Source: CAYQTL01 sp964420405
Lineage (GTDB): Bacteria > Acidobacteriota > Thermoanaerobaculia > Thermoanaerobaculales > Sulfomarinibacteraceae
Assembly (NCBI GenBank): GCA_964420405.1
Contig: CAYQTL010000014.1
Span: 16,853-80,852, forward strand
DNA: 64,000 nt
Reading direction: 5' to 3'
The position numbers and the translations under genes were made by a program. Every line of letters starts with the position of its first letter. The stretch's first letter is position 1. Below are positions 1 through 8,462 of the stretch, one piece after another. The notes below the pieces were generated by a model. The model was given only the letters and a program-made list of their open reading frames with translations. It searched no databases and was not told where the DNA came from.

Positions 1-431
1 CTCTCGAGGAGGTGGCCGACGGCGAGCGCGGCCATCTCCCACGAGCCCAGGTGGGCGGTGAGCAGGAACAGTCCGCGGCCGGCCGCGGCGGACTCCTCGA
101 GCCGCTCGCGGTGGCGCCACGTGACCGCGGCGGCGAGGTCGGCCTCGCTCCAGCGCCGGATCCGCAGCGCGTCCACCAACAGCCGGCCGAAGTGGCGGGT
201 GATCTCCCGTCCGAGGCGGGTGCGGTCGGCGGGCCCCATCTCCGGGAAGGCGAGGGCCAGGTTGAACTCGACGACCCGCCTCCGGGCGCGGCCGAGCAGC
301 CAGAACAGGCTCCCGAGGAGGTCCCCCAGACGGTCCGCCCCGCGGCGGCCGGCGGCGGTCGCGGCCCAGCGGGCGAGGCGGTAGCCGGCCAGCTCGGCAC
401 GGTCGCGCGCGGCCGAGCGCCGGCGGCTCAC
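1..431 (-). CDS. LpxL/HtrB-type lipid A acyltransferase, 3' part cut by window edge
   Basis: The minus strand is open from a GTG at 431 to the window edge, giving the first 143 residues. An HLGSWE sequence (H127-x4-E132) matches the catalytic HX4(D/E) motif of the lysophospholipid acyltransferase family, which adds the secondary acyl chains of lipid A at the inner membrane. The GTG overlaps the lpxK stop codon by 4 bases (GTGA), so the two are translated together, and the lipid A/Kdo context (lpxK, kdtA) fits LpxL better than a phospholipid acyltransferase. The C-terminal half cannot be seen, so acyl specificity cannot be judged. Confidence 0.82.
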   Translation of the reverse strand, partial: MSRRRSAARDRAELAGYRLARWAATAAGRRGADRLGDLLGSLFWLLGRARRRVVEFNLALAFPEMGPADRTRLGREITRHFGRLLVDALRIRRWSEADLAAAVTWRHRERLEESAAAGRGLFLLTAHLGSWEMAALAVGHLLE

Positions 432-1438
432 GGCCGGCGCTCCGCCAACAGCTCCCACACCGGGTCCCAGCTGCCACCGACCGGCACCATCTCCACCTCC
501 AGCACCCACACCGGCGCGGCGGGCGAGAGCTTGACCGCGTCCTTGCGGGTGGTCACGGCGACAGCGCCGAGGCGGTCCGCCTCGGCGAGGACCACCGACA
601 GCTCCCCGCCGGCGTAGTCGTGATGGTCCGGGAACCAGCGGCAGGCGGCCGGCTCGGCGCCGGCCTGCCGCAGGCTGTCGAGGAACCCCTCCGGGCGACC
701 GAGGCCGGCGAAGGCCACCACCCTCCGGCCGCGCAGCTCCGAGACGGGCCGCCAGCCGGCCTCCGTCCGCACCCGGGTCGGCGCCAGCCTGGCCCCCAGC
801 ACCGGCATCCGGGGCGCCAGCCGGTGGATCTCGTCGACGAGCTCGGCGAGGCGGTCGCCGTCGTCGGGGGCCAGCTTGGTGACCACCACGAGGTCCGCCC
901 GTCGCAGGCCGTCGGCCGGCTCCCGCAGGCGGCCCGCCGGGGGGAGCCGACCGCCGCCCCACGGGTCGCCGGCGTCGACCAGCAGCAGGTCCACGTCGCG
1001 GGCGACGCGGAGGTGCTGGAAGCCGTCGTCGAGCAGCAGGACGTCGGCGCCCCGCCGGATCGCCTCGGCGCCGCCCCGCACGCGGTCGCCGTCGACCACC
1101 ACCGGCACGCCGGGCAGGCGGAAGGCGATCTCGAGGGGCTCGTCGCCGCACACCTCGGGGTGGAGCCGCTCGTCGGGCGCCACCGCAACCATCGGCGCGT
1201 CCGTCGCGCGGCCCCACCCGCGGGTCAGCACCGCCGGCCGCCGTCCGTGCCGCACGAGGTCCCGTGCCAGGGCGATGACGGTCGGGGTCTTGCCGGTACC
1301 GCCGAAGGTCAGGTTGCCGACCGACACCACCGGCGCCCCGAGGCGGACCGACGGCAGCAGTCTCCGGCGGTACGCCTCGCGGCGGCAGCGGACGACCACC
1401 GAGTACAGCGGTGTCAGCGGTCGCAGCCATGCGCTCAC
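428..1438 (-). CDS. lpxK: Tetraacyldisaccharide 4'-kinase
   Basis: LpxK phosphorylates the 4' position of the lipid A disaccharide precursor using ATP at the inner membrane. The 336-residue product has the usual family length. It has a membrane-associated N-terminus, a Walker A loop GGTGKT at residues 46-51, and the conserved LLLDDGFQH segment that carries the catalytic Asp/His region. It lies 19 bases after kdtA and overlaps the following acyltransferase gene by 4 bases, so this is a kdtA-lpxK-acyltransferase lipid A operon. Confidence 0.95.
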   Translation of the reverse strand: MSAWLRPLTPLYSVVVRCRREAYRRRLLPSVRLGAPVVSVGNLTFGGTGKTPTVIALARDLVRHGRRPAVLTRGWGRATDAPMVAVAPDERLHPEVCGDEPLEIAFRLPGVPVVVDGDRVRGGAEAIRRGADVLLLDDGFQHLRVARDVDLLLVDAGDPWGGGRLPPAGRLREPADGLRRADLVVVTKLAPDDGDRLAELVDEIHRLAPRMPVLGARLAPTRVRTEAGWRPVSELRGRRVVAFAGLGRPEGFLDSLRQAGAEPAACRWFPDHHDYAGGELSVVLAEADRLGAVAVTTRKDAVKLSPAAPVWVLEVEMVPVGGSWDPVWELLAERRP

Positions 1439-1457
1439 GAGCGTTCCGCCCCAGCCA

Positions 1458-2726
1458 TCACTCCTCCGCGAGGCGCAGCAGCGCGCCGACCGTGCGCTCG
1501 AGGGCGCCGCGGTTGCGCTCGACGACCGCCAGGCCGGCGCGGCCGGCGGCGCGGGCCGCGTCCGGGTCGCACAGCCAGCGGCCGACGGCCTGTCCGAGGC
1601 TGCTCCCGTCCTCCACCCGCACCGATGCGCCGGCGGCGTGGAGCTCCCGGTACACCTCGTCGAAGTTGTGGACCCACGGCCCCGTGACGACCGGCACCCC
1701 CCAGGCCGCGGGCTCGAGCGGGTTGTGGCCGCCCGTCGGGACCAGCGACCCGCCGAGGAACGCCACCGATGCCAGCCGGTAGGCGCGGCCCAGCTCGCCG
1801 ATGGTGTCGAGCAGCAGGGCGTCGGCGGGCCCCCGCAGCGTCTCCGCGCTGCGCCGCTCGTACGCCCAGCCCCGCTCCCGCAGCAGCTCGGCGACCCGGC
1901 CGAACCGCTCCGGGTGGCGCGGTGCGAGGATCAGGAACGGCCTCCCGCCCGGACCGCCCAGCCGCTCCAGGGCCTCGAGCACGGGCCCCTCCTCACCTTC
2001 CATGGTGGACCCCGCCGCCACCACCGGACGTCCGGAGGCGAGCCGCCGGGCGTCGGCCGCCCAGGGCAGCGGCGCCGGGTCGGGCTCGAGGTCGTACTTG
2101 ACGTTGCCGGTGGTCCAGATGCGGTCGCGGGGGACGCCGAGCGCGGCGAACCGCTCGGCGTCGCCGGCGGCCCGCGCGAGCACCGCCGACAGCGGCGCGA
2201 GCAGCGGCGCGAGCAGCGGGGAGACTCGCCGGTAGCGGGCGAACGACGCCTCGGACAGGCGCCCGTTCACCACCGCCACCCGCACGCCGCGACGCTCGGC
2301 CTGGTACAGCATCTCCGGCCACAGCTCCGTCTCGACGAGGGCGAGCACCCGCGGACGGGCGTGGTCGAGCAGCCGCCCCACCGATCGCGGCAGGTCGAGC
2401 GGGCACGGCGCCACCGCAGCCCGACCTCCGAGAGACCCCCGCGCCAGCGCGATGCCGGTGGCGGTGGTTGCGGTCACCAGCACCGGCAGGCCCGGACAGG
2501 CCTCGCCGAGCCGCCGCACGAGCCGCCGCGCCACCTCCACCTCGCCGACCGACACCGCCTGGATCCAGATTCCGCGCGGCGCCACCTCGGGCAGGTCGCG
2601 GCCGAGCCGCTCGGCGAGTGCCGGCCGCCGCTTGCCCGTCAGGCGGTCCTTCACCCACAGCGTCGCCGCGGCCGGGGGCAGCAGGGCGTGCAGCAGCGTC
2701 CGGTAGATCCACAGGCTCGCCGGCAC
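1458..2726 (-). CDS. waaA: 3-deoxy-D-manno-octulosonic acid transferase
   Basis: This 422-residue protein is a Kdo transferase of glycosyltransferase family 30, which moves Kdo from CMP-Kdo to lipid IVA. The N-terminus carries a membrane anchor followed by the family signature IWIQAVSVGEVEVARRL. The C-terminal half has the nucleotide-sugar region with GGSLVPTGGHNPLEPAAWG. It is the first gene of the lipid A operon. Whether it adds one or more Kdo residues cannot be read from the sequence. Confidence 0.95.
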   Translation of the reverse strand: MPASLWIYRTLLHALLPPAAATLWVKDRLTGKRRPALAERLGRDLPEVAPRGIWIQAVSVGEVEVARRLVRRLGEACPGLPVLVTATTATGIALARGSLGGRAAVAPCPLDLPRSVGRLLDHARPRVLALVETELWPEMLYQAERRGVRVAVVNGRLSEASFARYRRVSPLLAPLLAPLSAVLARAAGDAERFAALGVPRDRIWTTGNVKYDLEPDPAPLPWAADARRLASGRPVVAAGSTMEGEEGPVLEALERLGGPGGRPFLILAPRHPERFGRVAELLRERGWAYERRSAETLRGPADALLLDTIGELGRAYRLASVAFLGGSLVPTGGHNPLEPAAWGVPVVTGPWVHNFDEVYRELHAAGASVRVEDGSSLGQAVGRWLCDPDAARAAGRAGLAVVERNRGALERTVGALLRLAEE

Positions 2727-2756
2727 GCCCGCAGCATAGCGCGGTCCGCTCTCCGG

Positions 2757-2950
2757 TCCCGTTCCCCCGTCGGATCCCGATCCCGGTCCCGATGTGGACC
2801 CGTTCCATCAGAGGCGGCGTCAGGGAGCGGCGACACGGCCGGCTGCAGCGGTAGGTCGGGGCGGCAGCGCGGCGACGGACGACCTGAACCCTCATGTCGC
2901 ACGGCGACGCAGGGACGAGAATCTCGTCGGGATCGGGATCGGGATCGGAC
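2757..2950. repeat. Inverted pair of GGGATC-type hexamer arrays (kdtA-arcC spacer)
   Basis: A C-rich array (2772-2794, GATCCC units with one GGTCCC) and a G-rich array (2929-2948, three GGGATC units after CGTC) face each other across about 130 bases. They could pair. The spacer between them is GC-rich and no gene is seen in it. This is one of several such pairs in the window. Confidence 0.8.
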
Positions 2951-2974
2951 GACGGGCGGCCGGCGCGGCCTCCG

Positions 2975-4057
2975 TCAGTCCAGCGCCGCGGTCTCGAGCT
3001 CGCCGTCGGGGACGAGGAATGTGCCGGCCTCGCGCTTGAGGGCGCGCTTGAGGTGCTCCTCGTCGGTGATCAGCACCTCCTTGCCGGTCGCCTCGACGAA
3101 CTCGATGGAGGCCTGGATCTTGGGCCCCATGGAGCCGGGCGGGAACTGGTTGGAGGCCAGCATCTCGCGCGCCTTCGCCACCGGCAGGGTGCGCAGCCAG
3201 CGCTGGTTGGGACGGCCGAAGTTCTCGGCGACCATGGCGACCTGGGTCAGGACGATGAACAGGTCGGCCTCCAGGTCCCGCGCCAGCATCGAGGCGACGT
3301 AGTCCTTGTCGATCACCGCCTCGACCCCGCGGTAGTAGCCGCCCACGTCGCGGTAGACGGGCACGCCACCGCCGCCGCCGGCGATCAGCACGGCACCCTC
3401 CTGGATCAGGTCGCGGTACAGACGTGCGCCGAGGATGCGGGTCGGGCGCGGCGACGGCACCACCTTGCGCCAGCCGCGGCCCGCGTCCTCGACCATCTGC
3501 CAGCCCTGCTCCTGCATCAGCAGGTTGGCGCGGTAGGACGTGAAGTAGGGCCCGACCGGCTTGGACGGGTTCTCGAACGCCGGGTCCTCGCGATCGACCA
3601 CCACCTCGGTCATGACGCACGCGATCGCCTTGTCGAGCTGCTCCTCGTTGAACCGGTTGCGCAGCTGGTTGGCGAGCATGAACCCCATCGAGCCCTGGGT
3701 CTGGGCGACCGCCACGTCCATCGTCTGGGGCGGGATCTTGGTGATCGCCTCCTCCACCTGGATCATGATGTTGCCGACCTGGGGCCCGTTGCCGTGCACG
3801 ATCGCGAGCTCGTAGCCGCGGTGGATGATCTCCACCAGCCAGCGGGTCGCCCGCCAGGTGAGCGTGAACTGCTCGTCCTGGGTGCCGTGGTCCTGGGGTC
3901 GCAGCAGCGCGTTGCCGCCGAAGGCGATGACCGCCACCGGCCGCCGCTCCTCGCCGGTGGCCGGCATCTCGACCACCGTCCGACCGGCGGTCCCGGTGCG
4001 CGCCGTCTGCTTCGTGGCGTCCTTCTTCTTCGCGGCGGCCTTGGAGCTGTCGGCCAT
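2975..4057 (-). CDS. arcC: Carbamate kinase
   Basis: The enzyme interconverts carbamoyl phosphate + ADP and carbamate + ATP; it is an amino-acid-kinase-fold protein. Motifs seen include IAFGGNALL near the N-terminus, VHGNGPQVGN, AQTQGSMGFM and AGGGGGVPV. The product is 360 residues, longer than the usual ~310, because of a Lys/Ala-rich N-terminal extension of about 45 residues. The ATG at 4057 is chosen over a longer reading to 4159 because a good promoter (4086-4114) lies inside the longer version. No arginine deiminase or ornithine carbamoyltransferase gene is nearby, so the pathway is not evident. The YgeY-like gene at 32.6 kb belongs to a family that sits with carbamate kinase in purine/selenium clusters elsewhere, but the two are 28 kb apart here. 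Confidence 0.92.
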   Translation of the reverse strand: MADSSKAAAKKKDATKQTARTGTAGRTVVEMPATGEERRPVAVIAFGGNALLRPQDHGTQDEQFTLTWRATRWLVEIIHRGYELAIVHGNGPQVGNIMIQVEEAITKIPPQTMDVAVAQTQGSMGFMLANQLRNRFNEEQLDKAIACVMTEVVVDREDPAFENPSKPVGPYFTSYRANLLMQEQGWQMVEDAGRGWRKVVPSPRPTRILGARLYRDLIQEGAVLIAGGGGGVPVYRDVGGYYRGVEAVIDKDYVASMLARDLEADLFIVLTQVAMVAENFGRPNQRWLRTLPVAKAREMLASNQFPPGSMGPKIQASIEFVEATGKEVLITDEEHLKRALKREAGTFLVPDGELETAALD

Positions 4058-4085
4058 GGCGTCCCCCCGTCGTTCGAGGCTCGGC

Positions 4086-4114
4086 ATTGTGAAACCGGGA
4101 ACGATGGCTGTCAA
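4086..4114 (-). promoter_or_regulatory. Sigma70-type promoter of arcC
   Basis: On the minus strand TTGACA (4109-4114), a 17-base spacer and CACAAT (4086-4091) form a near-consensus promoter. Transcription would start near 4079, leaving a leader of about 20 bases before the ATG at 4057. This is one of the clearest promoters in the window. Confidence 0.8.
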
Positions 4115-4125
4115 CGCCGGCGTCG

Positions 4126-4995
4126 TCAGCGAGGCTGCAGCACGACGACCCGGTCGCACCCTGCGGCGTCCCGCAAGCGGCGTGCGACCGCCAGACCCGA
4201 CGCCCGCGCGAGACCGGCGACCGCGTCCGCCTGGTCCTCGCCGAGCTCGAGGACCGCGCCGCCACAGACCTTCAGCAGCCGCCTCAGGTCGGACACCAGC
4301 CGTCGCACCGGATCGAGCCCGTCCGCGCCGCCGTCGAGGGCCGCGGCCGGCTCGCGGCGGACCTCCACCGGAAGATCAGGCAGCACCCCGGTGGGGACGT
4401 ACGGCAGGTTGGCGACGACGAGGTCGATGCCCGGGGCTGCGGCGGCCGCCAGGTCGCCGCGCCAGAGCCGGACGTCCGCGTCGTGGCGGCGGGCGTTGCG
4501 CCGGGCGACCGCGAGCGCCTCCGGCGACCGGTCGACGCCCGCGACGCGCCACCGCGGACGCTCGACCGCCAGGGTGACGGCGATCGCGCCGGAGCCGGTG
4601 CCGACGTCGACCACCCGCGCGGTGGCGGCCACCGGCAGCGACAGCGCCGCCTCGACCAGCAGCTCCGTCTCCGGCCGCGGCACCAGCACGGCCGGTGACA
4701 CCTCGAGCTCCCGGCCGAAGAACCGGCAGCGGCCTTTCAGGTGCTCGGCCGGGGCGCCGGCGGCGCGCTCGCGGATCCAGGAGCGGAACCGGGCCGCGAC
4801 GTCGGGTGGGACGGCGTCCGTGTCGTGGGCGCGAAGCCACACCTCGGGCACGCCCCACGCGGCGGCGAGCAGCAGCCGCGCCTCGCGGCGGGGGTCGGGG
4901 ATGCCTGGGCGGCGGGGAAGGAGGGCGGCGGCTTCGGGGAGGAGGGTGCGGGGGGTCTCGGGCACGGACGCGGACGCGGGGGGAAGGTCGCTCAC
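4126..4995 (-). CDS. prmC: Peptide chain release factor N5-glutamine methyltransferase
   Basis: PrmC methylates the Gln of the GGQ motif in release factors, and the RF1 gene prfA lies directly upstream in the same operon, overlapping it by 4 bases (GTGA, start 4995). The 289-residue product has an N-terminal helical substrate domain with the PRPETELLVE motif and a Rossmann methyltransferase domain with VVDVGTGSGAIAVTLA. The catalytic NPPY motif reads NLPY here, a conservative variant. The first codons after the start (PPASASVP region) are encoded by GCGTCC hexamers that match the intergenic repeat module of this genome. Confidence 0.95.
   Translation of the reverse strand: MSDLPPASASVPETPRTLLPEAAALLPRRPGIPDPRREARLLLAAAWGVPEVWLRAHDTDAVPPDVAARFRSWIRERAAGAPAEHLKGRCRFFGRELEVSPAVLVPRPETELLVEAALSLPVAATARVVDVGTGSGAIAVTLAVERPRWRVAGVDRSPEALAVARRNARRHDADVRLWRGDLAAAAAPGIDLVVANLPYVPTGVLPDLPVEVRREPAAALDGGADGLDPVRRLVSDLRRLLKVCGGAVLELGEDQADAVAGLARASGLAVARRLRDAAGCDRVVVLQPR
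4958..4990. repeat. GGACGC hexamer module inside the prmC 5' coding end
   Basis: The plus strand here reads GCACGGACGCGGACGCGG followed by a G-run and AAGGTCGC. It closely matches the GGACGC module found intergenically near 34.12 kb and (inverted) near 53.28 kb. In this copy it overlaps prmC codons 2 to about 13. Confidence 0.65.
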
Positions 4996-6068
4996 ATCCC
5001 CTCCGCCTTGAGGCGTTCGGTTTGGACGTGCTCGTGCAGCGGCTCGAGCAGCAGGTCGAGGTCGCCGTCGAGGACCTCCTGCAGGCGGTGGACGGTGAGG
5101 CCGATCCGATGGTCGGTGATACGGGACTGGGGGAAGTTGTAGGTGCGGATCTTCTCCGAGCGGTCCCCGCTGCCGATCTGCGAGCGACGGTTGGCGGCGC
5201 GCTCGGCGTCCCGCTCGCGCTCTTCGATCTCCTTCAGCCGCGCCTTCAGCACCCGCAGCGCCTTCGCCCGGTTCTGGATCTGCGACTTCTCGTCCTGGCA
5301 CGACACCACGAGGCCGGTCGGCAGGTGGGTGATGCGCACCGCCGAGTAGGTGGTGTTGACGCTCTGCCCTCCCGGGCCCGACGAGCAGAAGCGGTCGATC
5401 CGGAGGTCCTTCTCGTCGACCTCCACCTCCACCTCCTCGGCCTCGGGCATCACCGCCACGGTCGCGGCCGAGGTGTGGATCCGACCGGACCCCTCGGTCG
5501 CCGGCACTCGCTGCACGCGGTGGACCCCCGACTCGAACTTCAGCCGCGAGAACACGCGCTCACCCTCGATCACCGCAACCGCCTCCTTGAGGCCCCCGAG
5601 GCCGGTCTCCGACTCGTCCGTGACCGACATCCTCCAGCCCCGCAGCTCGGCGTAGCGGGCGTACATCCGCAGCAGCTCGGCGGCGAACAGTGCCGCCTCC
5701 TCGCCACCGGTTCCGGCTCGCACCTCGAGCACCACGTTGCGGCGGTCGTCGGGGTCCTCGGGCAGCAGCAGCGCCTTCAGTCGCGCCGCCACCGGCTCGA
5801 TCCGCTCCTCGAGCTCGGCCACCTCGGCCTCGGCCAGCTCCCGCATGTCGGCATCGGAGGCCTCCGCCAGCACCTCACGGGCGCCGGCCAGGTCGGCCTC
5901 GAGTCGGCCGAGCTCGCGGTAGGTTGCGACCACCGGCTCGAGCTCGGACAGCTGCTTCGCGATCTCGCGGCTGCGCTTGGGGTCCACCGCGATGTCGGGA
6001 TCCGCCTGCTGTGCGGCCAGCGCCGCGTGCCGCGCCGCGATCTCCTCGAGTCGCTCGTGCATGCCCAC
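4992..6068 (-). CDS. prfA: Peptide chain release factor 1
   Basis: RF1 ends translation at UAA and UAG codons. The 358-residue protein has the PAT tripeptide (in RVPATEGSGRIHTS) that marks RF1 rather than RF2, and the GGQ motif (SSGPGGQSVNTTYS, about residue 230) that triggers peptide release. It follows rpmE and shares a GTGA overlap with prmC, the enzyme that methylates this GGQ. A terminator-like hairpin between rpmE and prfA (6077-6107) suggests that part of rpmE transcription ends before prfA. Confidence 0.97.
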   Translation of the reverse strand: MGMHERLEEIAARHAALAAQQADPDIAVDPKRSREIAKQLSELEPVVATYRELGRLEADLAGAREVLAEASDADMRELAEAEVAELEERIEPVAARLKALLLPEDPDDRRNVVLEVRAGTGGEEAALFAAELLRMYARYAELRGWRMSVTDESETGLGGLKEAVAVIEGERVFSRLKFESGVHRVQRVPATEGSGRIHTSAATVAVMPEAEEVEVEVDEKDLRIDRFCSSGPGGQSVNTTYSAVRITHLPTGLVVSCQDEKSQIQNRAKALRVLKARLKEIEERERDAERAANRRSQIGSGDRSEKIRTYNFPQSRITDHRIGLTVHRLQEVLDGDLDLLLEPLHEHVQTERLKAEGM

Positions 6069-6076
6069 CTCAAATG

Positions 6077-6107
6077 AAAACCCGCGCGGACACCGGTGCC
6101 GCGCGGG
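6077..6107 (-). terminator. Rho-independent terminator after rpmE
   Basis: Read on the minus strand, a perfect 9-bp stem (CCCGCGCGG with CCGCGCGGG, 9-base loop) is followed by TTTT and then AT-rich sequence. It lies 34 bases past the rpmE stop and 9 bases before the prfA start, so it probably attenuates read-through from rpmE into prfA-prmC. Confidence 0.75.
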
Positions 6108-6140
6108 TGCTCGTGGCCGCCCGCAGGCGGCCGGGGGTCG

Positions 6141-6344
6141 CTACGTCCTCTTGCCGTACCGGCGCTCGAACTTCTCCACCATTCCGGCGGTGTCGATCAG
6201 CTTCTGCTTGCCGGTGTAGAACGGGTGGCAGACGCTGCAGATCTCGAGCCGCAGATCGTCCTTGGTGGAGCGGGTCGTGAAGGTGTTGCCGCATGCACAG
6301 CGGACCTCGACCTCGTCGTACTCGGGATGGATTCCGGGCTTCAT
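6141..6344 (-). CDS. rpmE: 50S ribosomal protein bL31
   Basis: The 67-residue protein is a typical bL31 of the zinc-binding form: Cys16, Cys18, Cys36 and Cys39 (CACGN and CSVCH) make the zinc site, followed by PFYTGKQKLIDTAGMVEKF. A ribosome binding site GGAGGTG lies just before the ATG. The gene heads an rpmE-prfA-prmC group behind a good promoter. Confidence 0.97.
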   Translation of the reverse strand: MKPGIHPEYDEVEVRCACGNTFTTRSTKDDLRLEICSVCHPFYTGKQKLIDTAGMVEKFERRYGKRT

Positions 6345-6386
6345 CGTTCACCTCCGTCCGGCGGCGTCGTACGCCGGAGCCGATGG

Positions 6387-6415
6387 ATCATACACGGTTG
6401 CTCATGTGCCGGCAA
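6387..6415 (-). promoter_or_regulatory. Sigma70-type promoter of rpmE
   Basis: TTGCCG (6410-6415), a 17-base spacer and TATGAT (6387-6392) on the minus strand. The expected start is near 6380, about 36 bases before the rpmE ATG. Confidence 0.75.
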
Positions 6416-6430
6416 CCCGCGGGAGGTCAC

Positions 6431-6560
6431 CCGCGAGCCGATCCCGATCCGCATTCCGATCCCGATCCCGATCCCGATCCCGACGAGATCGTGCCACAGC
6501 AGCGACAGCGGCAGCAATCAGCGACAGCGATCAGCGGCAGCGAACAGCCTCGCCCCGCGC
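6431..6560 (-). repeat. Composite hexamer element, C-rich GGGATC array plus CTGTCG/CTGCCG block
   Basis: Read on the minus strand, CTGCCG/CTGTCG-type hexamers (6490-6545) are followed by CGTC and a long GGGATC array (6439-6482), with one GGAATGC interruption. This is the same block order as in the copies at 34.1 and 36.4 kb. It occupies the first half of a 499-base gap between rpmE and citF. Apart from the rpmE promoter and the array at 6814, nothing else was recognised in that gap. Confidence 0.75.
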
Positions 6561-6813
6561 CGCGGCGATGAGATACCGGATCGCGATCAGGACCCCGATC
6601 CCCGCAGCCCGTCCTTCGCGAAGCATCCGAACGCCTCGCCGGCCGGCGCCTGACGACCGGGAGATCGCGGCGCGTTCCCACTCCGCCCGTCGATCGGGCA
6701 CTCATTCAACTGCCTCGTCGGCGAACTCGAGAGGCGGCGGCAGCCGCATCCGAGTTCACCGAGCCCGCGCGGCCGGGGTGTCGCGCGGTCCAGGGCTCGC
6801 TCGTGCCCTCATC

Positions 6814-6839
6814 GGGAACGGGATCGGGATCGGGATCGG
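6814..6839 (+). repeat. GGGATC hexamer array before the citF 3' end
   Basis: GGGAAC followed by three GGGATC units and GGA, preceded by CATC. It ends 4 bases before the citF stop codon and faces the C-rich array at 6439-6482, so the two can form an inverted pair around about 330 bases. Confidence 0.8.
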
Positions 6840-6843
6840 AGTG

Positions 6844-8391
6844 TCAGCCGATGCGCCAGACGGTGTCGAGGATCGTTCCGTCGACCCACTTGACGACGGC
6901 GACGGGGGTGTCGGAGCGGGGGACGGGCTGCGGCACGCCGCACAGGCGGTCGAGCTCGGACTTGAGGTCCCGGATCGGCCGCACCGGCAGCGAGCTGCCG
7001 CGCACGGCGTCGAGCAGGTCGGTCCGCCGCGGGTTGACGGCGATGCCCCGCTCGGTGACCACCACGTCGATCAGCTCGCCCGGCCCGCACAGGGTCGTGA
7101 CCTCGTCGACGATCACCGGGATCCGGTCGCGGAACGACGGCACCAGCAGCATCGTGCAGCGGGCGGCGAGGCAGTTCTGCCAGCCGCCGATGCCGTGCAG
7201 GAGGCGGCCGTCGGAGTGGGTGACGACGTTGCCGTTGAACTCCAGGTCGACCTCGGTCGCGCCCAGCACGCAGACGTCGACCATCGACGCGAAGTTGCCT
7301 TTGCCGTGGTAGTTGTACGAGGTGAACGGGGAGGTGTTGACGTGCCGCGGGTCCTCGCGCAGCGACCGCACCCCCTCGAGGTCGAAGGTCTGGCCGTCGA
7401 GGATGTGCTCGATCAGCCCCTCCTCGAGCATCCTCGTCATGTACTGGTTGGAGCCGCCGCGGGCGAAGCGGGCGGTGACGCCGGCGGCGCGCATCCGCTC
7501 GGCGAGGTAGAGCGCGAACGCGAGGGTGGTGCCGCCGGCGCCGGCCTGGAACGAGAACCCGGGCCGCATGATCCCGGCCTCGGCGCAGAACGCCGCCGCG
7601 AGCTCGGCGATCCGCAGCCGGTCGGGGCTCTGGGTGACGCGGGTGGTGCCGGACACGATCTTCGCCGGATCGCCGATCGAGCCGACCTCGACCACGACGT
7701 CGACGTTGTTGCCCTGGATCTGCCACGGCAGGCACGGAAACGGCACCAGGTTGTCGGTCACCACGACCACGCGCTCGGCGTACATCGAGTCGGCGAGGGC
7801 GAACCCGAGCAGGCCGCACGCCGCCGGCCCGCGGTCGCCGGTCGCGTTGCCGAACGGGTCGGCGGTGGGTGCGGCGATCACCGCGACGTCGACCGTCACC
7901 TCGCCGTCCTGGATCGCCTGCCAGCGGCCGCCGTGGGAGCGCAGCACGCCGAGGCCCCGCATCCTCCCCTGCGAGCAGTAGTCCCCGAGGGGGCCGTTCA
8001 TCGAGCCCTCGATGTGGTGCAGGACGCCGGCGTCGAGGTGGCGGATCTGGTTGGCGTGGACCGGGAACGACGCCGACGGGAACCACATCAGGTCGCGCGC
8101 GCCGAGCTCGGCGGCGGCGTCGAACACCATGTTGGCGACCGCGTCGCCGTTGCGCAGGTGGTGGTGGGTCGAGACCACCATCCCGTCGTCGAGGCCGACC
8201 GTCTCGAGCGCCTCCCGGATCGAGCCGGTCCGCTTGTCGCCGTCGGCGGGGTAGTCCGCGCAGCTCGCGATCCGCGGCGCCGCCTTGCGTCCTTCGGGTC
8301 GGTACCGGCCGAACCCCTGGAACGGCGTCTGATCCCTTCCGTTGACCGTCGTCGGCACCAGCCGTCCGGCCGCGTTCCGTTCGAACCCCAT
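6844..8391 (-). CDS. citF: Citrate lyase alpha subunit (citrate CoA-transferase)
   Basis: CitF swaps acetate for citrate on the acyl-carrier subunit, the first half-reaction of citrate cleavage. The 515-residue length and segments such as TGSIREALETVGLDDG, STHHHLRNGD, QAGAGGTTLAFALY and GIGGWQNCL are typical of CitF. The ATG at 8391 follows a GGAG ribosome binding site that sits at the very end of a GGGATC array. It is the last gene of an idh-citDE-citF set. No citC, citX or citG is in the window, so activation of the carrier domain must be encoded elsewhere. Confidence 0.93.
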   Translation of the reverse strand: MGFERNAAGRLVPTTVNGRDQTPFQGFGRYRPEGRKAAPRIASCADYPADGDKRTGSIREALETVGLDDGMVVSTHHHLRNGDAVANMVFDAAAELGARDLMWFPSASFPVHANQIRHLDAGVLHHIEGSMNGPLGDYCSQGRMRGLGVLRSHGGRWQAIQDGEVTVDVAVIAAPTADPFGNATGDRGPAACGLLGFALADSMYAERVVVVTDNLVPFPCLPWQIQGNNVDVVVEVGSIGDPAKIVSGTTRVTQSPDRLRIAELAAAFCAEAGIMRPGFSFQAGAGGTTLAFALYLAERMRAAGVTARFARGGSNQYMTRMLEEGLIEHILDGQTFDLEGVRSLREDPRHVNTSPFTSYNYHGKGNFASMVDVCVLGATEVDLEFNGNVVTHSDGRLLHGIGGWQNCLAARCTMLLVPSFRDRIPVIVDEVTTLCGPGELIDVVVTERGIAVNPRRTDLLDAVRGSSLPVRPIRDLKSELDRLCGVPQPVPRSDTPVAVVKWVDGTILDTVWRIG

Positions 8392-8400
8392 GTGTCCGCT

Positions 8401-8436
8401 CCGATCCCGATCCCGATCCCGATCCCGATCCCGATG
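8401..8436 (-). repeat. GGGATC array forming the citF mRNA leader
   Basis: On the minus (message) strand, five GGGATC units run into GGAGCGGACAC and then the citF ATG. The RNA has five GGG runs with 3-base loops, the canonical G-quadruplex pattern, and the ribosome binding site GGAG overlaps the end of the last unit. It fills most of the citE-citF gap. Confidence 0.85.
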
Positions 8437-8462
8437 GACCGGTACCGGGAGCCGGGACCACG

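Noticed and set aside
4058..4159. Longer N-terminus of carbamate kinase from 4159
   Set aside because: The extension is not family-like and contains the TTGACA/CACAAT promoter.
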